Source: Blastococcus sp. URHD0036
Lineage (GTDB): Bacteria > Actinomycetota > Actinomycetes > Mycobacteriales > Geodermatophilaceae
Reading direction: 5' to 3'
Assembly (NCBI RefSeq): GCF_000701365.1
Contig: NZ_JNIK01000015.1
Coordinates: forward strand, 248,001 to 312,000
Length of the DNA stretch: 64,000 nucleotides
This document shows, in pieces, positions 27,933-36,766 of this stretch. A program made the position numbers and the translations under genes. How positions within the stretch are numbered: position 1 is the first letter of the stretch; each line of letters opens with the position of its first letter. The notes beneath the pieces are model-generated. The model searched no databases and was not told the DNA's origin. It saw only the letters and a program-made list of their open reading frames with translations.

Positions 27933-28796
27933 ATGCCCGGCCCGACCGACCTCCCGGTCATCGACACGCTGATCGGCTTCCCGACCGAGGGGACGGCCCA
28001 GTACGACTTCATCCGCCGGCAGACCAAGGACGCCGCCTCGCAGGCCTCGCACATGCCGGCCGAGTACATGTTCAAGGACGTCCCGACCGACCTGCCGACG
28101 TCGGACCCGGTCTCGATCACCCTCGGCGAGATGGACCGCTTCGGGGTCGAGAAGGGCATGGTCCACGTCAACGGCGAGGTCGCCGCGCGCGCCGTGACCG
28201 ACCACCCCGACCGGTTCATCCCGGCCGGCGTGGTGACCGACCCCAACGACGTCATGGGCACCGTGCGGGCGCTGCGCCGGGAGTACGAGGAGTACGGCAT
28301 CCGGGCCACCACGGTGTTCCCGGCCGGCACCTTCCCGCAGGTGGCGATCGACGCGCCGCAGATGTACCCGGTGTACGCGACCTGCGTGGAGCTCGGCATC
28401 CCGATCTTCGTCTGTGCCGGCGTCCCCGGTCCGCGGGTGCCCTACGAGGTGCAGGAGGTCGGCCGGATCGACCGGGTCATGTTCGACTTCCCCGACCTGG
28501 TCTTCGTGACCCGCCACGGCTGCGAGCCGTGGGAGGAGCTGGCGGTCAAGCTCATGCTCAAGTGGCCGAACCTGTACTACTCGACCTCGGCGTTCTCGCC
28601 GAAGTACTACCCGAAGGCGATCGTCGACTACGCCAACAGCCGCGGCGCGGACAAGGTCATCTACGCGGGGTACTTCCCGGCGGGCATGTCCCTCGAGCGC
28701 ATCTTCCGCGACCTGCCCGCGGTGCCCTTCCGCGACGAGGTCTGGCCGAAGTTCCTGTACGGCAACGCCGCCCGCGTCCTCGGCCTGGACGGCTGA
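27933..28796 (+). CDS. Amidohydrolase-2-fold protein lacking canonical metal ligands
   Basis: 287 residues from ATG 27933, with GAGGGAG upstream. The barrel fold is recognisable (VFPAGTFPQVAID, FVTRHGCEPWEEL, GNAARVLGL), but the usual N-terminal HxH is replaced (VIDTLIGFP), the strand-5 His is replaced (IFVCAGVPGP) and the terminal SDYP Asp reads AGYFPAG. Only the His in TRHGC is kept. It may be a non-hydrolytic member or a partner subunit of the second, intact amidohydrolase at 31063. Two bases before the fused acyl-CoA dehydrogenase; same operon. Confidence 0.75.
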   Translation: MPGPTDLPVIDTLIGFPTEGTAQYDFIRRQTKDAASQASHMPAEYMFKDVPTDLPTSDPVSITLGEMDRFGVEKGMVHVNGEVAARAVTDHPDRFIPAGVVTDPNDVMGTVRALRREYEEYGIRATTVFPAGTFPQVAIDAPQMYPVYATCVELGIPIFVCAGVPGPRVPYEVQEVGRIDRVMFDFPDLVFVTRHGCEPWEELAVKLMLKWPNLYYSTSAFSPKYYPKAIVDYANSRGADKVIYAGYFPAGMSLERIFRDLPAVPFRDEVWPKFLYGNAARVLGLDG

Positions 28797-28798
28797 GG

Positions 28799-30985
28799 AT
28801 GGGCATCGCGCTGCTCGAGGAGCACGTCGCGCTGGCCGGGTCGGTGGCCGGCGTCGCCGCGCGCTCCTTCCCGGTCGACAGCACCCGCGCCGGACTGGCG
28901 CAGCTCGCGGCCGGGGAGCGGCCGGCGGGCTGGGCCCAGCTGCGGGACCAGGGCCTCCTCGCGCTGCACCTCCCCGAGGCCGTCGGTGGCGACGGCGCCG
29001 GGCTGACCGAGCTGGCCGTCGTCGTCGAGGCCGCCGGACGGGCGCTGGTGCCCGGGCCGCTGCTGCCCACCGTGCTGGCCAGTGCGCTCCTCGCCCGGTC
29101 CGGCGGCGCGGCGCCGGTGCTCACCGCCTTCGCCGGTGGGGCGACCGGGTGCCTGGCGCTCGCGGCCGGGAACGTCGTCGCACGCGAGGCCGACGGCGGC
29201 TGGGTCCTCTCCGGGGAGACCGGGCCGGTGCTCGGGGCGCTGGCCGCCGAGATCGTCGTCCTCGCCGCGCAGACGCCCGGCGGCGCGCGGTGGTTCGTCC
29301 TCGACGCCGGGCGCGCCGGCCGGCTGGCCCGGCACCGCGCCGAGGGCGTCGACGTCACGCGGGACGTCGGCCGGCTGGAGGTGCCCGACCTGCACGTGCC
29401 CGCCGACGCCGTCCTCGACGTCGACGCGGACGAGGTGCGGACCCTCGCCGAGCTGCTGGTCAGCGCGGAGGCCGCCGGGCTGGCGCGCTGGTGCCAGGAG
29501 ACGGGGCTGGCCTACGTGAAGGTGCGGGAGCAGTTCGGCCGCCCGGTCGGCTCGTTCCAGGCGGTCAAGCACAAGTGCGCCCGGCTGTTCACCCGCACCG
29601 AGCTGATGGCCGCCGCCGTCTGGGACGCGGCCACCGCCGCCGGCGAGGGCGCCGACCAGTTCGCGCTGGCCGCCGCCGCGGCCGCCGAGACCTGCGTGGC
29701 CGACGCCGTCGACCTGGCGCTGGACACCGTCACCCTGCTCGGCGGCATCGGCTACACGTGGGAGCACGACCTGCACCTGTACTGGCGGCGGGCGATGGGC
29801 CTCGCCGCCCTGCTGGGGCCGCAGGCGTCCGGCTCGCTGCGGCTGGGCGAGCTGGCGCTGACCACCGCGCGCACCGCCGCGCTCGAGCTGGCCGACGAGC
29901 CGGCCGGGCTGCGGGAGCGGGTCGCCGCCGATCTCGCCCGGATCGCCGCGCTGCCCGAGGAGCAGCGGCGCCGCGCGCTGGCCGACGCCGGGCTCGTGGC
30001 GCCGCAGTACCCGGAGCCGTACGGGCTCGGCCTCGACCCGGTCGGCCAGGTCGTCGTCGCCCAGGAGTACGAGCGGGCCGGCCTGGAGCAGCCCTCCACC
30101 GTCATCGGGGAGTGGGCCCTGCCGACGCTCCTGGCACACGGCACCGAGGAGCAGCGCGAGCGGCACGTGCTCCCGACGCTGCGCGGCGAGCTCGTGTGGT
30201 GCCAGCTGTTCAGCGAGCCCGGCGCCGGGTCCGACCTCGCCTCGCTGGCCACGCGCGCGGTGCCGGTGGACGGCGGCTGGCGGCTGGACGGGCAGAAGGT
30301 GTGGACGTCGAAGGCGCAGCTGGCCGACGTCGGCATCTGCCTGGCCCGCACCGACGCCGACGCCCCCAAGCACAAGGGGCTGAGCTACTTCCTCGTCGAC
30401 ATGCACGCGCCCGGCGTCGAGGTGCGCCCGCTGCGCGAGGCCAACGGCCAGTACATGTTCAACGAGGTCTTCCTCGACGGCGTCGTCGTGCCCCCGGAGG
30501 CGCTGGTCGGCGCTCCGGGGGAGGGGTGGCGGCTGGCCCGGACCACGCTGGGCAACGAGCGCGTGTCCATCGCCACCGGACGCTCCGGCGGCGGCGGCGG
30601 CGGGACGGGCGACCTGGCCGTGCACGCCCGGGGCGGCCTCGAGGCCGGCGCGGACCGGGGCAGCGTGCTGCGCGACCTGGCCGGGCTCACCGCCCGAGGC
30701 GCGGCGCTGGAGGCCCTCGGCCGCCGGTCGCTGCTGCGCCGCCTCGCCGGCGGCCAGCCCGGTGCGGAGGCCAGCGTGCTCAAGGTCGGCTCGGCCGAGC
30801 AGCACGCCCAGGTGACCCGGACGGTGCTCTCCTGGCGCGGCCCGGAGGCGGCGGTGACCGACGGGCCCGGGGGCGCGGCCGCCGCGGCGTACCTGTCCAC
30901 GCCGCAGCTGCTGATCGGCGGCGGGACCGTGGAGATCCAGCTCAACGTCGTCGCCGAGCACGTGCTGGGCCTGCCCCGGGGCTGA
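28799..30985 (+). CDS. Fused double acyl-CoA dehydrogenase (FadE34-like)
   Basis: 728 residues made of two acyl-CoA dehydrogenase modules. Residues 1 to about 370 end with REQFGRPVGSFQAVKHKCA and a helical FAD-binding half. Residues about 375-728 hold WCQLFSEPGAGSDLAS and WRLDGQKVWTSKA (acyl-CoA and FAD site). In steroid-degrading actinobacteria, related FadE pairs form alpha2beta2 tetramers, and FadE34 is a natural fusion of about 710 residues. A Gly run (about 597-602) lies in a loop of the second module. ATG 28799 begins 2 bases after the previous stop. Confidence 0.85.
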   Translation: MGIALLEEHVALAGSVAGVAARSFPVDSTRAGLAQLAAGERPAGWAQLRDQGLLALHLPEAVGGDGAGLTELAVVVEAAGRALVPGPLLPTVLASALLARSGGAAPVLTAFAGGATGCLALAAGNVVAREADGGWVLSGETGPVLGALAAEIVVLAAQTPGGARWFVLDAGRAGRLARHRAEGVDVTRDVGRLEVPDLHVPADAVLDVDADEVRTLAELLVSAEAAGLARWCQETGLAYVKVREQFGRPVGSFQAVKHKCARLFTRTELMAAAVWDAATAAGEGADQFALAAAAAAETCVADAVDLALDTVTLLGGIGYTWEHDLHLYWRRAMGLAALLGPQASGSLRLGELALTTARTAALELADEPAGLRERVAADLARIAALPEEQRRRALADAGLVAPQYPEPYGLGLDPVGQVVVAQEYERAGLEQPSTVIGEWALPTLLAHGTEEQRERHVLPTLRGELVWCQLFSEPGAGSDLASLATRAVPVDGGWRLDGQKVWTSKAQLADVGICLARTDADAPKHKGLSYFLVDMHAPGVEVRPLREANGQYMFNEVFLDGVVVPPEALVGAPGEGWRLARTTLGNERVSIATGRSGGGGGGTGDLAVHARGGLEAGADRGSVLRDLAGLTARGAALEALGRRSLLRRLAGGQPGAEASVLKVGSAEQHAQVTRTVLSWRGPEAAVTDGPGGAAAAAYLSTPQLLIGGGTVEIQLNVVAEHVLGLPRG

Positions 30986-30988
30986 GGG

Positions 30989-31017
30989 TTGTCCTGACTG
31001 AAACGCTGTTCTATTCT
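30989..31017 (+). promoter_or_regulatory. Promoter of the second amidohydrolase gene with a second TetR operator
   Basis: TTGTCC (30989-30994), 17-base spacer and TATTCT (31012-31017). The spacer carries TGAAACGCTGTTCTA (30999-31013), identical at 11 of 15 positions to the site at 27853-27867, including the AAC-N3-GTTC core. Confidence 0.65.
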
Positions 31018-31062
31018 TGCGTCGAGCCCCGCGCGACGCCCATCCCGGAGAGAGAGCACCCC

Positions 31063-32250
31063 GTGACCGACCTGCCGTTCCGGTACTTCGACTGCGACAA
31101 CCACTACTACGAGGCGCTCGACGCGTTCACCCGGCACATCGAGCCGGCGTACCGGAAGCGCGCGATGCAGTGGGTCCAGGTCGAGGGGAAGACGCGCCTG
31201 CTGGTGGGGGAGAAGGTCAACAAGTTCATCCCGAACCCGACCTTCGACCCGGTCGCGGCGCCCGGCGTCATGGACGAGTACTTCCGCGGCCGCAACCCCA
31301 AGAGCGCCGACCCCAGCAAGCTGTTCGGCGAGCTGGAGCCGATCCGGGCGGAGTACCGCGACCGCGACGCTCGCCTCGCGCTCATGGACGAGCAGGGCAT
31401 GGAGGCCTGCATCATGCTGCCCACGCTCGGGGTCGGCATGGAGACCGCGCTGGCTCACGACCTGCCCGCGGCGGCAGCCGCCTTCCGCGCGTTCAACCGG
31501 TGGATGGAGGAGGACTGGGGTTTCGCCTACCAGAACCGGATCTTCGCCGCGCCGTACATCACGCTGTCGGACCCGGAGAACGCCGTCCGCGAGCTGCAGT
31601 GGGCGCTGGACCACGACGCCCGCTTCGTCGTCATGGTCGGCGGGCCGGTGACCACGGTCCTCGGCCGCAAGGCCCCCGGTGACCCGATGTTCGACGGGTT
31701 CTGGCAGCTGGCCAACGACTCCGGGATCACCGTGCTCTACCACGGTGGCGACACGATCTACACGAAGTACCTCGGCGACTGGGGCCAGAACGACTTCGCC
31801 GAGGCGTTCCGCGCGAACGCCTTCCGCAGCCTGCACTCGGCCAGCTACATGCAGGACACCATCGCCAGCCACCTCGCGCTCGGGCTGTTCTCCCGGTTCC
31901 CGAACCTGCGGATCGCCGCCATCGAGACCGGCTCCTCGTGGGTGTTCCACCTCTTCGAGAAGCTCACCAAGGCGTGGGGCCAGGTGCCGCACCTGTTCCC
32001 CGAGGACCCGCGCGAGACGTTCAAGCGGCACGTGTGGGTGGCGCCGTTCTACGAGGACGAGCTCAAGAGCCTGCTCCAGCTGCTCGGCGCCGACCACATC
32101 CTCATGGGCTCGGACTACCCGCACGTGGAGGGCCTCGCCGAGCCGGCCAGCTACCTCAAGGACCTGCAGAACTTCGACTACACGATGGCCGACGCCGAGA
32201 AGGTCATGAAGGACAACGGCTGGACCCTGGCCACGCGCCGCCCCGCCTGA
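31063..32250 (+). CDS. Amidohydrolase family 2 protein (metal site intact)
   Basis: 395 residues from GTG 31063, with GGAGAGAG upstream. The N-terminus has DCDNHYYE in place of a strict HxH, typical of the mycobacterial-type branch. TVLYHGGD gives a metal His and MGSDYPHVEG the C-terminal Asp. The fold covers decarboxylases and hydrolases of ring-cleavage products. Together with the metal-poor homologue at 27933 and the double FadE, it forms the core of the TetR-controlled set. The substrate is unknown. Confidence 0.83.
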   Translation: MTDLPFRYFDCDNHYYEALDAFTRHIEPAYRKRAMQWVQVEGKTRLLVGEKVNKFIPNPTFDPVAAPGVMDEYFRGRNPKSADPSKLFGELEPIRAEYRDRDARLALMDEQGMEACIMLPTLGVGMETALAHDLPAAAAAFRAFNRWMEEDWGFAYQNRIFAAPYITLSDPENAVRELQWALDHDARFVVMVGGPVTTVLGRKAPGDPMFDGFWQLANDSGITVLYHGGDTIYTKYLGDWGQNDFAEAFRANAFRSLHSASYMQDTIASHLALGLFSRFPNLRIAAIETGSSWVFHLFEKLTKAWGQVPHLFPEDPRETFKRHVWVAPFYEDELKSLLQLLGADHILMGSDYPHVEGLAEPASYLKDLQNFDYTMADAEKVMKDNGWTLATRRPA

Positions 32251-32257
32251 GGGAGGA

Positions 32258-32293
32258 CGGCGGCGCCCTCAGCGGCCGTTCAGGGCGCCGCCG
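32258..32293. terminator. Bidirectional hairpin between convergent genes
   Basis: CGGCGGCGCCCT and AGGGCGCCGCCG form a perfect 12-bp stem with a 12-base loop. It starts 8 bases after the amidohydrolase stop and overlaps the final codons of the leftward SDR gene. Confidence 0.6.
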
Positions 32294-33036
32294 TTGACGT
32301 GGACGACCTGCCCGGTGACGTAGCCGCCGTACTCGCTGGCCAGCCACACCGCCGTCCCGCCGATCTCCGACGGGCGGCCCAGCCGGCGCACCGGGATGTC
32401 GCGCACCAGGTGCTCGAGGTGGTCGGCGTTGCGCTGCCCCACGTTCTCCATCAGCCCGAGGGCGATGGCGTTGACCGTCACGCCCGAGGGGCCGACCTCC
32501 GTCGCGACGTGCCGGACGAGGCCCTCGATGCCGCTCTTCGCGGCGCCGTAGGCGCTCACCCCGATGTCGAGACCGCGCGACGACGCCCCCGACGAGATCT
32601 GGACGACCCGCCCCCAGCCGCGCTCGACCTGGCCCGGGAGGACGGCGCGGATCACCCGCATCGAGCCCAGCAGGTTGAGCTGGATCTGCAGCAGCCAGTC
32701 GCTCTCGTCGGTGGCGAGGAACTGCCGGGTGCGCTGGCCCTCGGGCACGCCGGCGTTGTTGACCAGGACGTCGACCGGGCCCAGCTCCGCGGTGACCCGG
32801 GCGAGGGCGTCGTCCAGGGCGGCGGCGTCGGTGACGTCGAACGGCGCGGCCACCGCCGCCCCCCCGGCGTCGCGGATCGAGGCGGCGACGGCCTCGGCCC
32901 GGTCGGCGTGCAGGTCGTTGACCGCGACCGCGGCACCGGCGGCGGCGAGCTCGCGGGCGATGCCCTCGCCGACGCTGCGGCCGGCACCGGTCACGAGCGC
33001 CGTCCGGCCACTGAGGTCGAACCCGGACGTGGACAT
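32269..33036 (-). CDS. SDR family oxidoreductase
   Basis: 255 residues from ATG 33036, with GGGAGGGAG upstream. It has VTGAGRSVGEGIA cofactor motif, NNAG (VDVLVNNAG), YGAAKSGIEGL catalytic Tyr/Lys and the closing GGYVTGQVVHVNGG. A GTG 57 bases upstream (33093) is possible but would put 19 extra residues before the Rossmann strand. Probably a 3-hydroxyacyl-CoA or related alcohol dehydrogenase in the island (inference). Divergent from the crotonase gene. Confidence 0.85.
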   Translation of the reverse strand: MSTSGFDLSGRTALVTGAGRSVGEGIARELAAAGAAVAVNDLHADRAEAVAASIRDAGGAAVAAPFDVTDAAALDDALARVTAELGPVDVLVNNAGVPEGQRTRQFLATDESDWLLQIQLNLLGSMRVIRAVLPGQVERGWGRVVQISSGASSRGLDIGVSAYGAAKSGIEGLVRHVATEVGPSGVTVNAIALGLMENVGQRNADHLEHLVRDIPVRRLGRPSEIGGTAVWLASEYGGYVTGQVVHVNGGALNGR

Positions 33037-33082
33037 GCGGCTCCCTCCCGGCGCCGGAGCGCCGTTCCCGGCGGTGGTCGGC

Positions 33083-33105
33083 AACCTATCCATCTTTTGT
33101 AGGAT
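33083..33105. promoter_or_regulatory. Divergent -10 elements for the SDR and crotonase genes
   Basis: Minus-strand TAGGTT (33083-33088) faces the SDR gene and plus-strand TAGGAT (33100-33105) faces the crotonase gene; 11 AT-rich bases separate them. ATCC and GGAT half-sites flank the gap symmetrically, a possible operator. No TetR-type AAC-N3-GTT site is present. Confidence 0.45.
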
Positions 33106-33134
33106 GCGGCCACCGTCGACGTCAGGAGAGCGCC

Positions 33135-33902
33135 ATGGTGGAGGACGAGCGGACCGCGGTCACCGTGCAGGTGCGCGACGCCGTGGCCGAGGTGACCCTG
33201 GTCGACGTCGGCCGGCGCAACAGCTGCAACCCCGTCCTTGTCGGCCAGCTGGAGCGCGCGTGCGCGCAGCTGCGCGCCGACCGGTCGGTGCACGTCGTCG
33301 TGCTGCGGGCCGAGGGCCCGGTCTTCTCCGCCGGCGGGGACGTCGACTCCCTGCTCGACCCCTCCGGCGACCCGACCGCGGCCTACCGCGGGTTCCGGGC
33401 GCTGGCGGCGCTCCCGGTCCCGGTGGTCGCGGCCGTCCAGGCGCCGGTCATCGGCGCCGGCGTGAACTTCCTCCTCGCCTGCGACGTCGTGCTCGCCGCC
33501 GAGAGCGTCACCTTCGACATCCGCTTCCTCGACATCGGCATCCACCCCGCAGGCGGCTACCTGACCCGCATGCAGGAGCGGATCGGCCGCCAGGGGACGG
33601 CGGCGCTGATCCTGTTCGGGGACCGGATCACCGCCGCCGAGGCGCAGGGCTGCGGGCTGGTCTGGCGCGCCGTCCCGGACGCCGAGCTCGACCCGACGGT
33701 GCAGGCGCTGACCGCCCGGGTCGCCGCGCGCGACCGGGAGCTGCTGCGCCGGACCAAGGCCACCCTCGCACTGGGGGGCGCCCTGTCGGTGGGCCGGATG
33801 GCCGGCGAGGTCGAGCAGATCGCCCAGGACTGGTCGCAGCGCCAGCCCGCCTACCTCGAGGGCGTGGAGCGACTGCGCGCCCGGGTGCGGCCCCGGGGCT
33901 GA
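33135..33902 (+). CDS. Enoyl-CoA hydratase/isomerase (crotonase fold)
   Basis: 255 residues from ATG 33135, with GGAGAG 8 bases upstream. FSAGGDVDSLL and PVIGAGVNFLLACDV form the oxyanion hole. In the segment FLDIGIHPAGG there is an Asp where hydratases often have the catalytic Glu, and the usual first Glu is not obvious, so it may be an isomerase or hydrolase rather than a hydratase (inference). Part of the acyl-CoA island. Confidence 0.83.
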   Translation: MVEDERTAVTVQVRDAVAEVTLVDVGRRNSCNPVLVGQLERACAQLRADRSVHVVVLRAEGPVFSAGGDVDSLLDPSGDPTAAYRGFRALAALPVPVVAAVQAPVIGAGVNFLLACDVVLAAESVTFDIRFLDIGIHPAGGYLTRMQERIGRQGTAALILFGDRITAAEAQGCGLVWRAVPDAELDPTVQALTARVAARDRELLRRTKATLALGGALSVGRMAGEVEQIAQDWSQRQPAYLEGVERLRARVRPRG

Positions 33903-33920
33903 CCCCCGCGGTGCCCGCTG

Positions 33921-34715
33921 TCAGCGGCGCAGGGCGTCGCGCAGTGCCGGGGTCGCCGGGGCCATGGCCGTCGTCCCGGCGTCGATGGTGATCGTCTGGC
34001 CGGTGACGAACCGGGAGCCGTCGCCGGCGAGGAAGACGGCGAGGTCGGCGACGTCGTCGGGGGTGGTGAACCCGGCCAGCGGCTGGTGGCGGGCGATCGC
34101 GTCGAGCATCGCGTCGGGCGTGTAGGCGCGCGCCCCCTCGGTGAGCACGAGGCCGGGGGCGATGGCGTTGCAGCGGATGCCGGCCGCGCCGTGCGAGGAG
34201 GCGACGTGCTTGACGAGGGCGATCACGCCCGCCTTGGCCGCGGCGTAGGCGACCTTGCCGGTGCCGCCGGCGAAGGCGCCCGCCGAGGCCGTCACGACGA
34301 TCGACCCGCCGCCGGTCGCCGTCATCCGGGGGATGGCGTGCCGGATGCCGGTCGCGACGGCGACCAGGTTGAGCTGGAGCGCCTCGTGCCAGATCTCCTC
34401 GGAGGTGGTCGCCACGTCGCGGTCGGCGCGCGAGGTGCCGCCGGCGTTGGCGTGCAGCACGTCGAGGCGGCCGAACTCGACCACCGCCCGGTCCAGCACC
34501 GCCACGACGTCGTCCTCCACCGTGACGTCGGCGCGCACGGCCACCGCCCGGCCGCCGGCGGCCACGATGCGCGCGGCCTGCGCCTCGAGCGTGTCGGCGG
34601 TGCGGCCGGCCAGCACGACCGCCGCGCCCTCCCGGGCCAGGGCGGCCGCGGACGCCGCACCGATCCCGCTCCCCGCCCCGGTGACGACGGCGACCCGGCC
34701 GGCCAGCCCGGTCAC
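33921..34715 (-). CDS. SDR family oxidoreductase
   Basis: 264 residues. VTGAGSGIGAAS, NAGG (LDVLHANAGG), YAAAKAGVIAL and RFVTGQTITIDAG are all in place. GTG 34715 overlaps the stop of the acyl-CoA ligase (GTGA), so it is translated from the same leftward operon: 111-residue protein, ligase, SDR. Likely oxidises a hydroxyacyl-CoA or alcohol intermediate. Convergent with the crotonase gene. Confidence 0.87.
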   Translation of the reverse strand: MTGLAGRVAVVTGAGSGIGAASAAALAREGAAVVLAGRTADTLEAQAARIVAAGGRAVAVRADVTVEDDVVAVLDRAVVEFGRLDVLHANAGGTSRADRDVATTSEEIWHEALQLNLVAVATGIRHAIPRMTATGGGSIVVTASAGAFAGGTGKVAYAAAKAGVIALVKHVASSHGAAGIRCNAIAPGLVLTEGARAYTPDAMLDAIARHQPLAGFTTPDDVADLAVFLAGDGSRFVTGQTITIDAGTTAMAPATPALRDALRR

Positions 34716-36421
34716 CGCGACCGCTCCTCGTCCTCGAGCGCCTTCTTCAGCAGCTTGCCGGTGTCGCTGTAGGGCAGCGCGGGGCGGAACTCGACCGAGG
34801 CGGGCACCTTGAACGGGGCCAGTGCGAGGGCACACCACGCGCGCACCGACTCCTCGGTGAGGTCCGCGCCGGCCCGGGGGACGACGAAGGCCTTCGGCTC
34901 CTGGCCGAGGTCGTGGTGGTCCACGCCGATCACCGCGGCGTCGTCGACGTCCGGGTGCTCGACCAGCCGGTTCTCGACCTCGATCGGGTAGACGTTCTCC
35001 CCGCCGCGGATGATGAGGTCCCGCCGGCGGCTCTCCAGGTACAGCAGCCCACCGGACACCCGCCCGAAGTCGCCGGTGCGGTACCAGCGCTCCGCGTCGA
35101 GCGCGGCGGCGGTCGCCGCGGGGTCGTCCCAGTAGCCGAGGAAGACCGAGGGGCTGCGCAGGAAGACCTCGCCGACCTCGTGCTCGTCGGCGAGCGACCC
35201 GTCGTCGCGGCGCACCTCGATCTCCACGGTGACCTGCGCGGGCCCGACCGACTCGGGCACCTCGAGGAACTCGTCGTTGCCGATCCGCGCGCCCAGCCCG
35301 ACGGTCTCGGTCATGCCGTAGCCGTTGCCGAGCCGCACCCGCGGGAACCGCTCGTGCAGCGCCCGGACCAGCTCGGGCGGGAAGGCCGACCCCCCGGTCG
35401 ACGTCGAGGTGACCGACGACAGGTCGTAGCGCCCGACGTCGGGGTGGCGCAGCAGCCGCCAGAACTGCGTCGGGACGCCGGCCAGGTAGGTGGCCCGGTG
35501 CTCCTGCACGAGCTCCATGAGCACCACCGGGTCCCAGCGGCCGGGCGCGGGGAAGACCAGCTTGGTGGGGGAGGAGGCCGCGGTCACCAGCACCGGCGCG
35601 ATCCCGGAGACGTGGAACAGCGGCCCGGTGACCACCGAGCAGGACTGCGGCATGGCGGCCAGCGTCGCGGCGGGCAGGCCGGCGGTCGCGATCGCGCCGG
35701 ACAGCCGGCCGACGAGGGCGAAGTTCACGATGTTCCGGTGCGAGAGGACCGCGCCCTTGGGCCGGCCGGTCGTGCCGCTGGTGAAGAGGAGGACGGCGGG
35801 GTCGTCCTCGGCGAGGTCCACCGGCCCGGGGCTCCGGCCGAGGAACTGCTGCGCCTCGGCGTGCAGCTCGTGCAGGTCGAGGACGGGCACGCCGTCGGGC
35901 ACCGACCCCGGCTCGAGCCGGGCCAGCCGGCGCTCGTCGCCGACGATCAGCACCGGGGAGCTCAGCGCGATCCCGTGGGTCAGCTCGGGTCCCGTCCACC
36001 ACCCGTTGAGGCCGGTGACGACGGCGCCGAGGGTCACGACCGCCCACATCAGGAGGGCGTACTCGGCGTGGTTGGCGGCCACGATCGCGACCCGGTCGCC
36101 GGCCCGCACGCCGTGCCGCTGCTGCAGCAGGACGGCGATCGCGTCGATGTCGGCGAGCGCCTCCCGGTAGCTCCAGGTCCGGCCGGTGGGCACCGAGTGC
36201 AGGAACGGCAGCTCCAGCTGGCCGGGCGTCTTGTCCTCCAGGAGCGCCCGCAGGGTCCGGGGGCGCCGCGCGAAGACGGTGTGCGGGACGCCGAGCACCT
36301 CCTCGGTGGCCAGCTCGAAGGGCGCACCGGGCCCGAGCAGCGTCTGGCGGACCTCCGGGGAGAGAGCGGCTGCCCCCTCCCAGCGCAGCCGGGCCGGGAC
36401 GGTGCCGGTCAGCTCGGTCAC
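34712..36421 (-). CDS. Acyl-CoA synthetase / AMP-dependent ligase (FadD-like)
   Basis: 569 residues from GTG 36421, with GAGGAG 6 bases upstream. LLFTSGTTGRPKGAV is the P-loop (A3), YGMTETVG the A5 motif, YRTGDFG A7, RRDLIIRGGENVYP A8, and Lys in SDTGKLLKKAL is A10. Activates a carboxylic acid to its CoA thioester, the entry step of the island. Its start overlaps the stop of the small upstream gene, and its stop overlaps the SDR start. Confidence 0.9.
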   Translation of the reverse strand: MTELTGTVPARLRWEGAAALSPEVRQTLLGPGAPFELATEEVLGVPHTVFARRPRTLRALLEDKTPGQLELPFLHSVPTGRTWSYREALADIDAIAVLLQQRHGVRAGDRVAIVAANHAEYALLMWAVVTLGAVVTGLNGWWTGPELTHGIALSSPVLIVGDERRLARLEPGSVPDGVPVLDLHELHAEAQQFLGRSPGPVDLAEDDPAVLLFTSGTTGRPKGAVLSHRNIVNFALVGRLSGAIATAGLPAATLAAMPQSCSVVTGPLFHVSGIAPVLVTAASSPTKLVFPAPGRWDPVVLMELVQEHRATYLAGVPTQFWRLLRHPDVGRYDLSSVTSTSTGGSAFPPELVRALHERFPRVRLGNGYGMTETVGLGARIGNDEFLEVPESVGPAQVTVEIEVRRDDGSLADEHEVGEVFLRSPSVFLGYWDDPAATAAALDAERWYRTGDFGRVSGGLLYLESRRRDLIIRGGENVYPIEVENRLVEHPDVDDAAVIGVDHHDLGQEPKAFVVPRAGADLTEESVRAWCALALAPFKVPASVEFRPALPYSDTGKLLKKALEDEERSR

Positions 36422-36753
36422 GGTTCTCCTCGGGGGGTCTCGGGGCCGGGGGCGGTCCACGTCGAGACGAGGTGCGCCCAGCGACCGGAGAGGGTGCGCC
36501 GGACGGCGGTGTCCTGCGCCTCGTCGTCGACCGGGAGCGTCTCGGCGGGACGGGCCGGGAGCAGCGCCTCGAGCTCCTCGCGGTCGAGGCCCAGCGCGGC
36601 GAGGGCCGGGCCGTCACGGTCGGTGTCGAGCACCTCGGGCAGGTCCGCCCGGGCCACGAGGACGGCGAGGTCCTCCTCGCCGTCCTCCAGGAGCCGGTTG
36701 CACAGGCTGGCCCTGCTCAGCCTCACCGCGGCGTCTCCGCCCGGTCGGGGCAC
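36418..36753 (-). CDS. 111-residue protein translationally coupled to FadD
   Basis: GTG 36753 opens a soluble acidic frame (ARADLPEVLDTDRDGPALAA) ending in TGA overlapping the FadD GTG. I do not recognise the family. It could be a small partner or sequence-degenerate carrier; there is no DSL phosphopantetheine site. The leader contains an AT-rich palindrome (36767-36783). Codon choice resembles neighbours, so it is likely a real gene. Confidence 0.6.
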   Translation of the reverse strand: MPRPGGDAAVRLSRASLCNRLLEDGEEDLAVLVARADLPEVLDTDRDGPALAALGLDREELEALLPARPAETLPVDDEAQDTAVRRTLSGRWAHLVSTWTAPGPETPRGEP

Positions 36754-36766
36754 GATCCCATCATGG

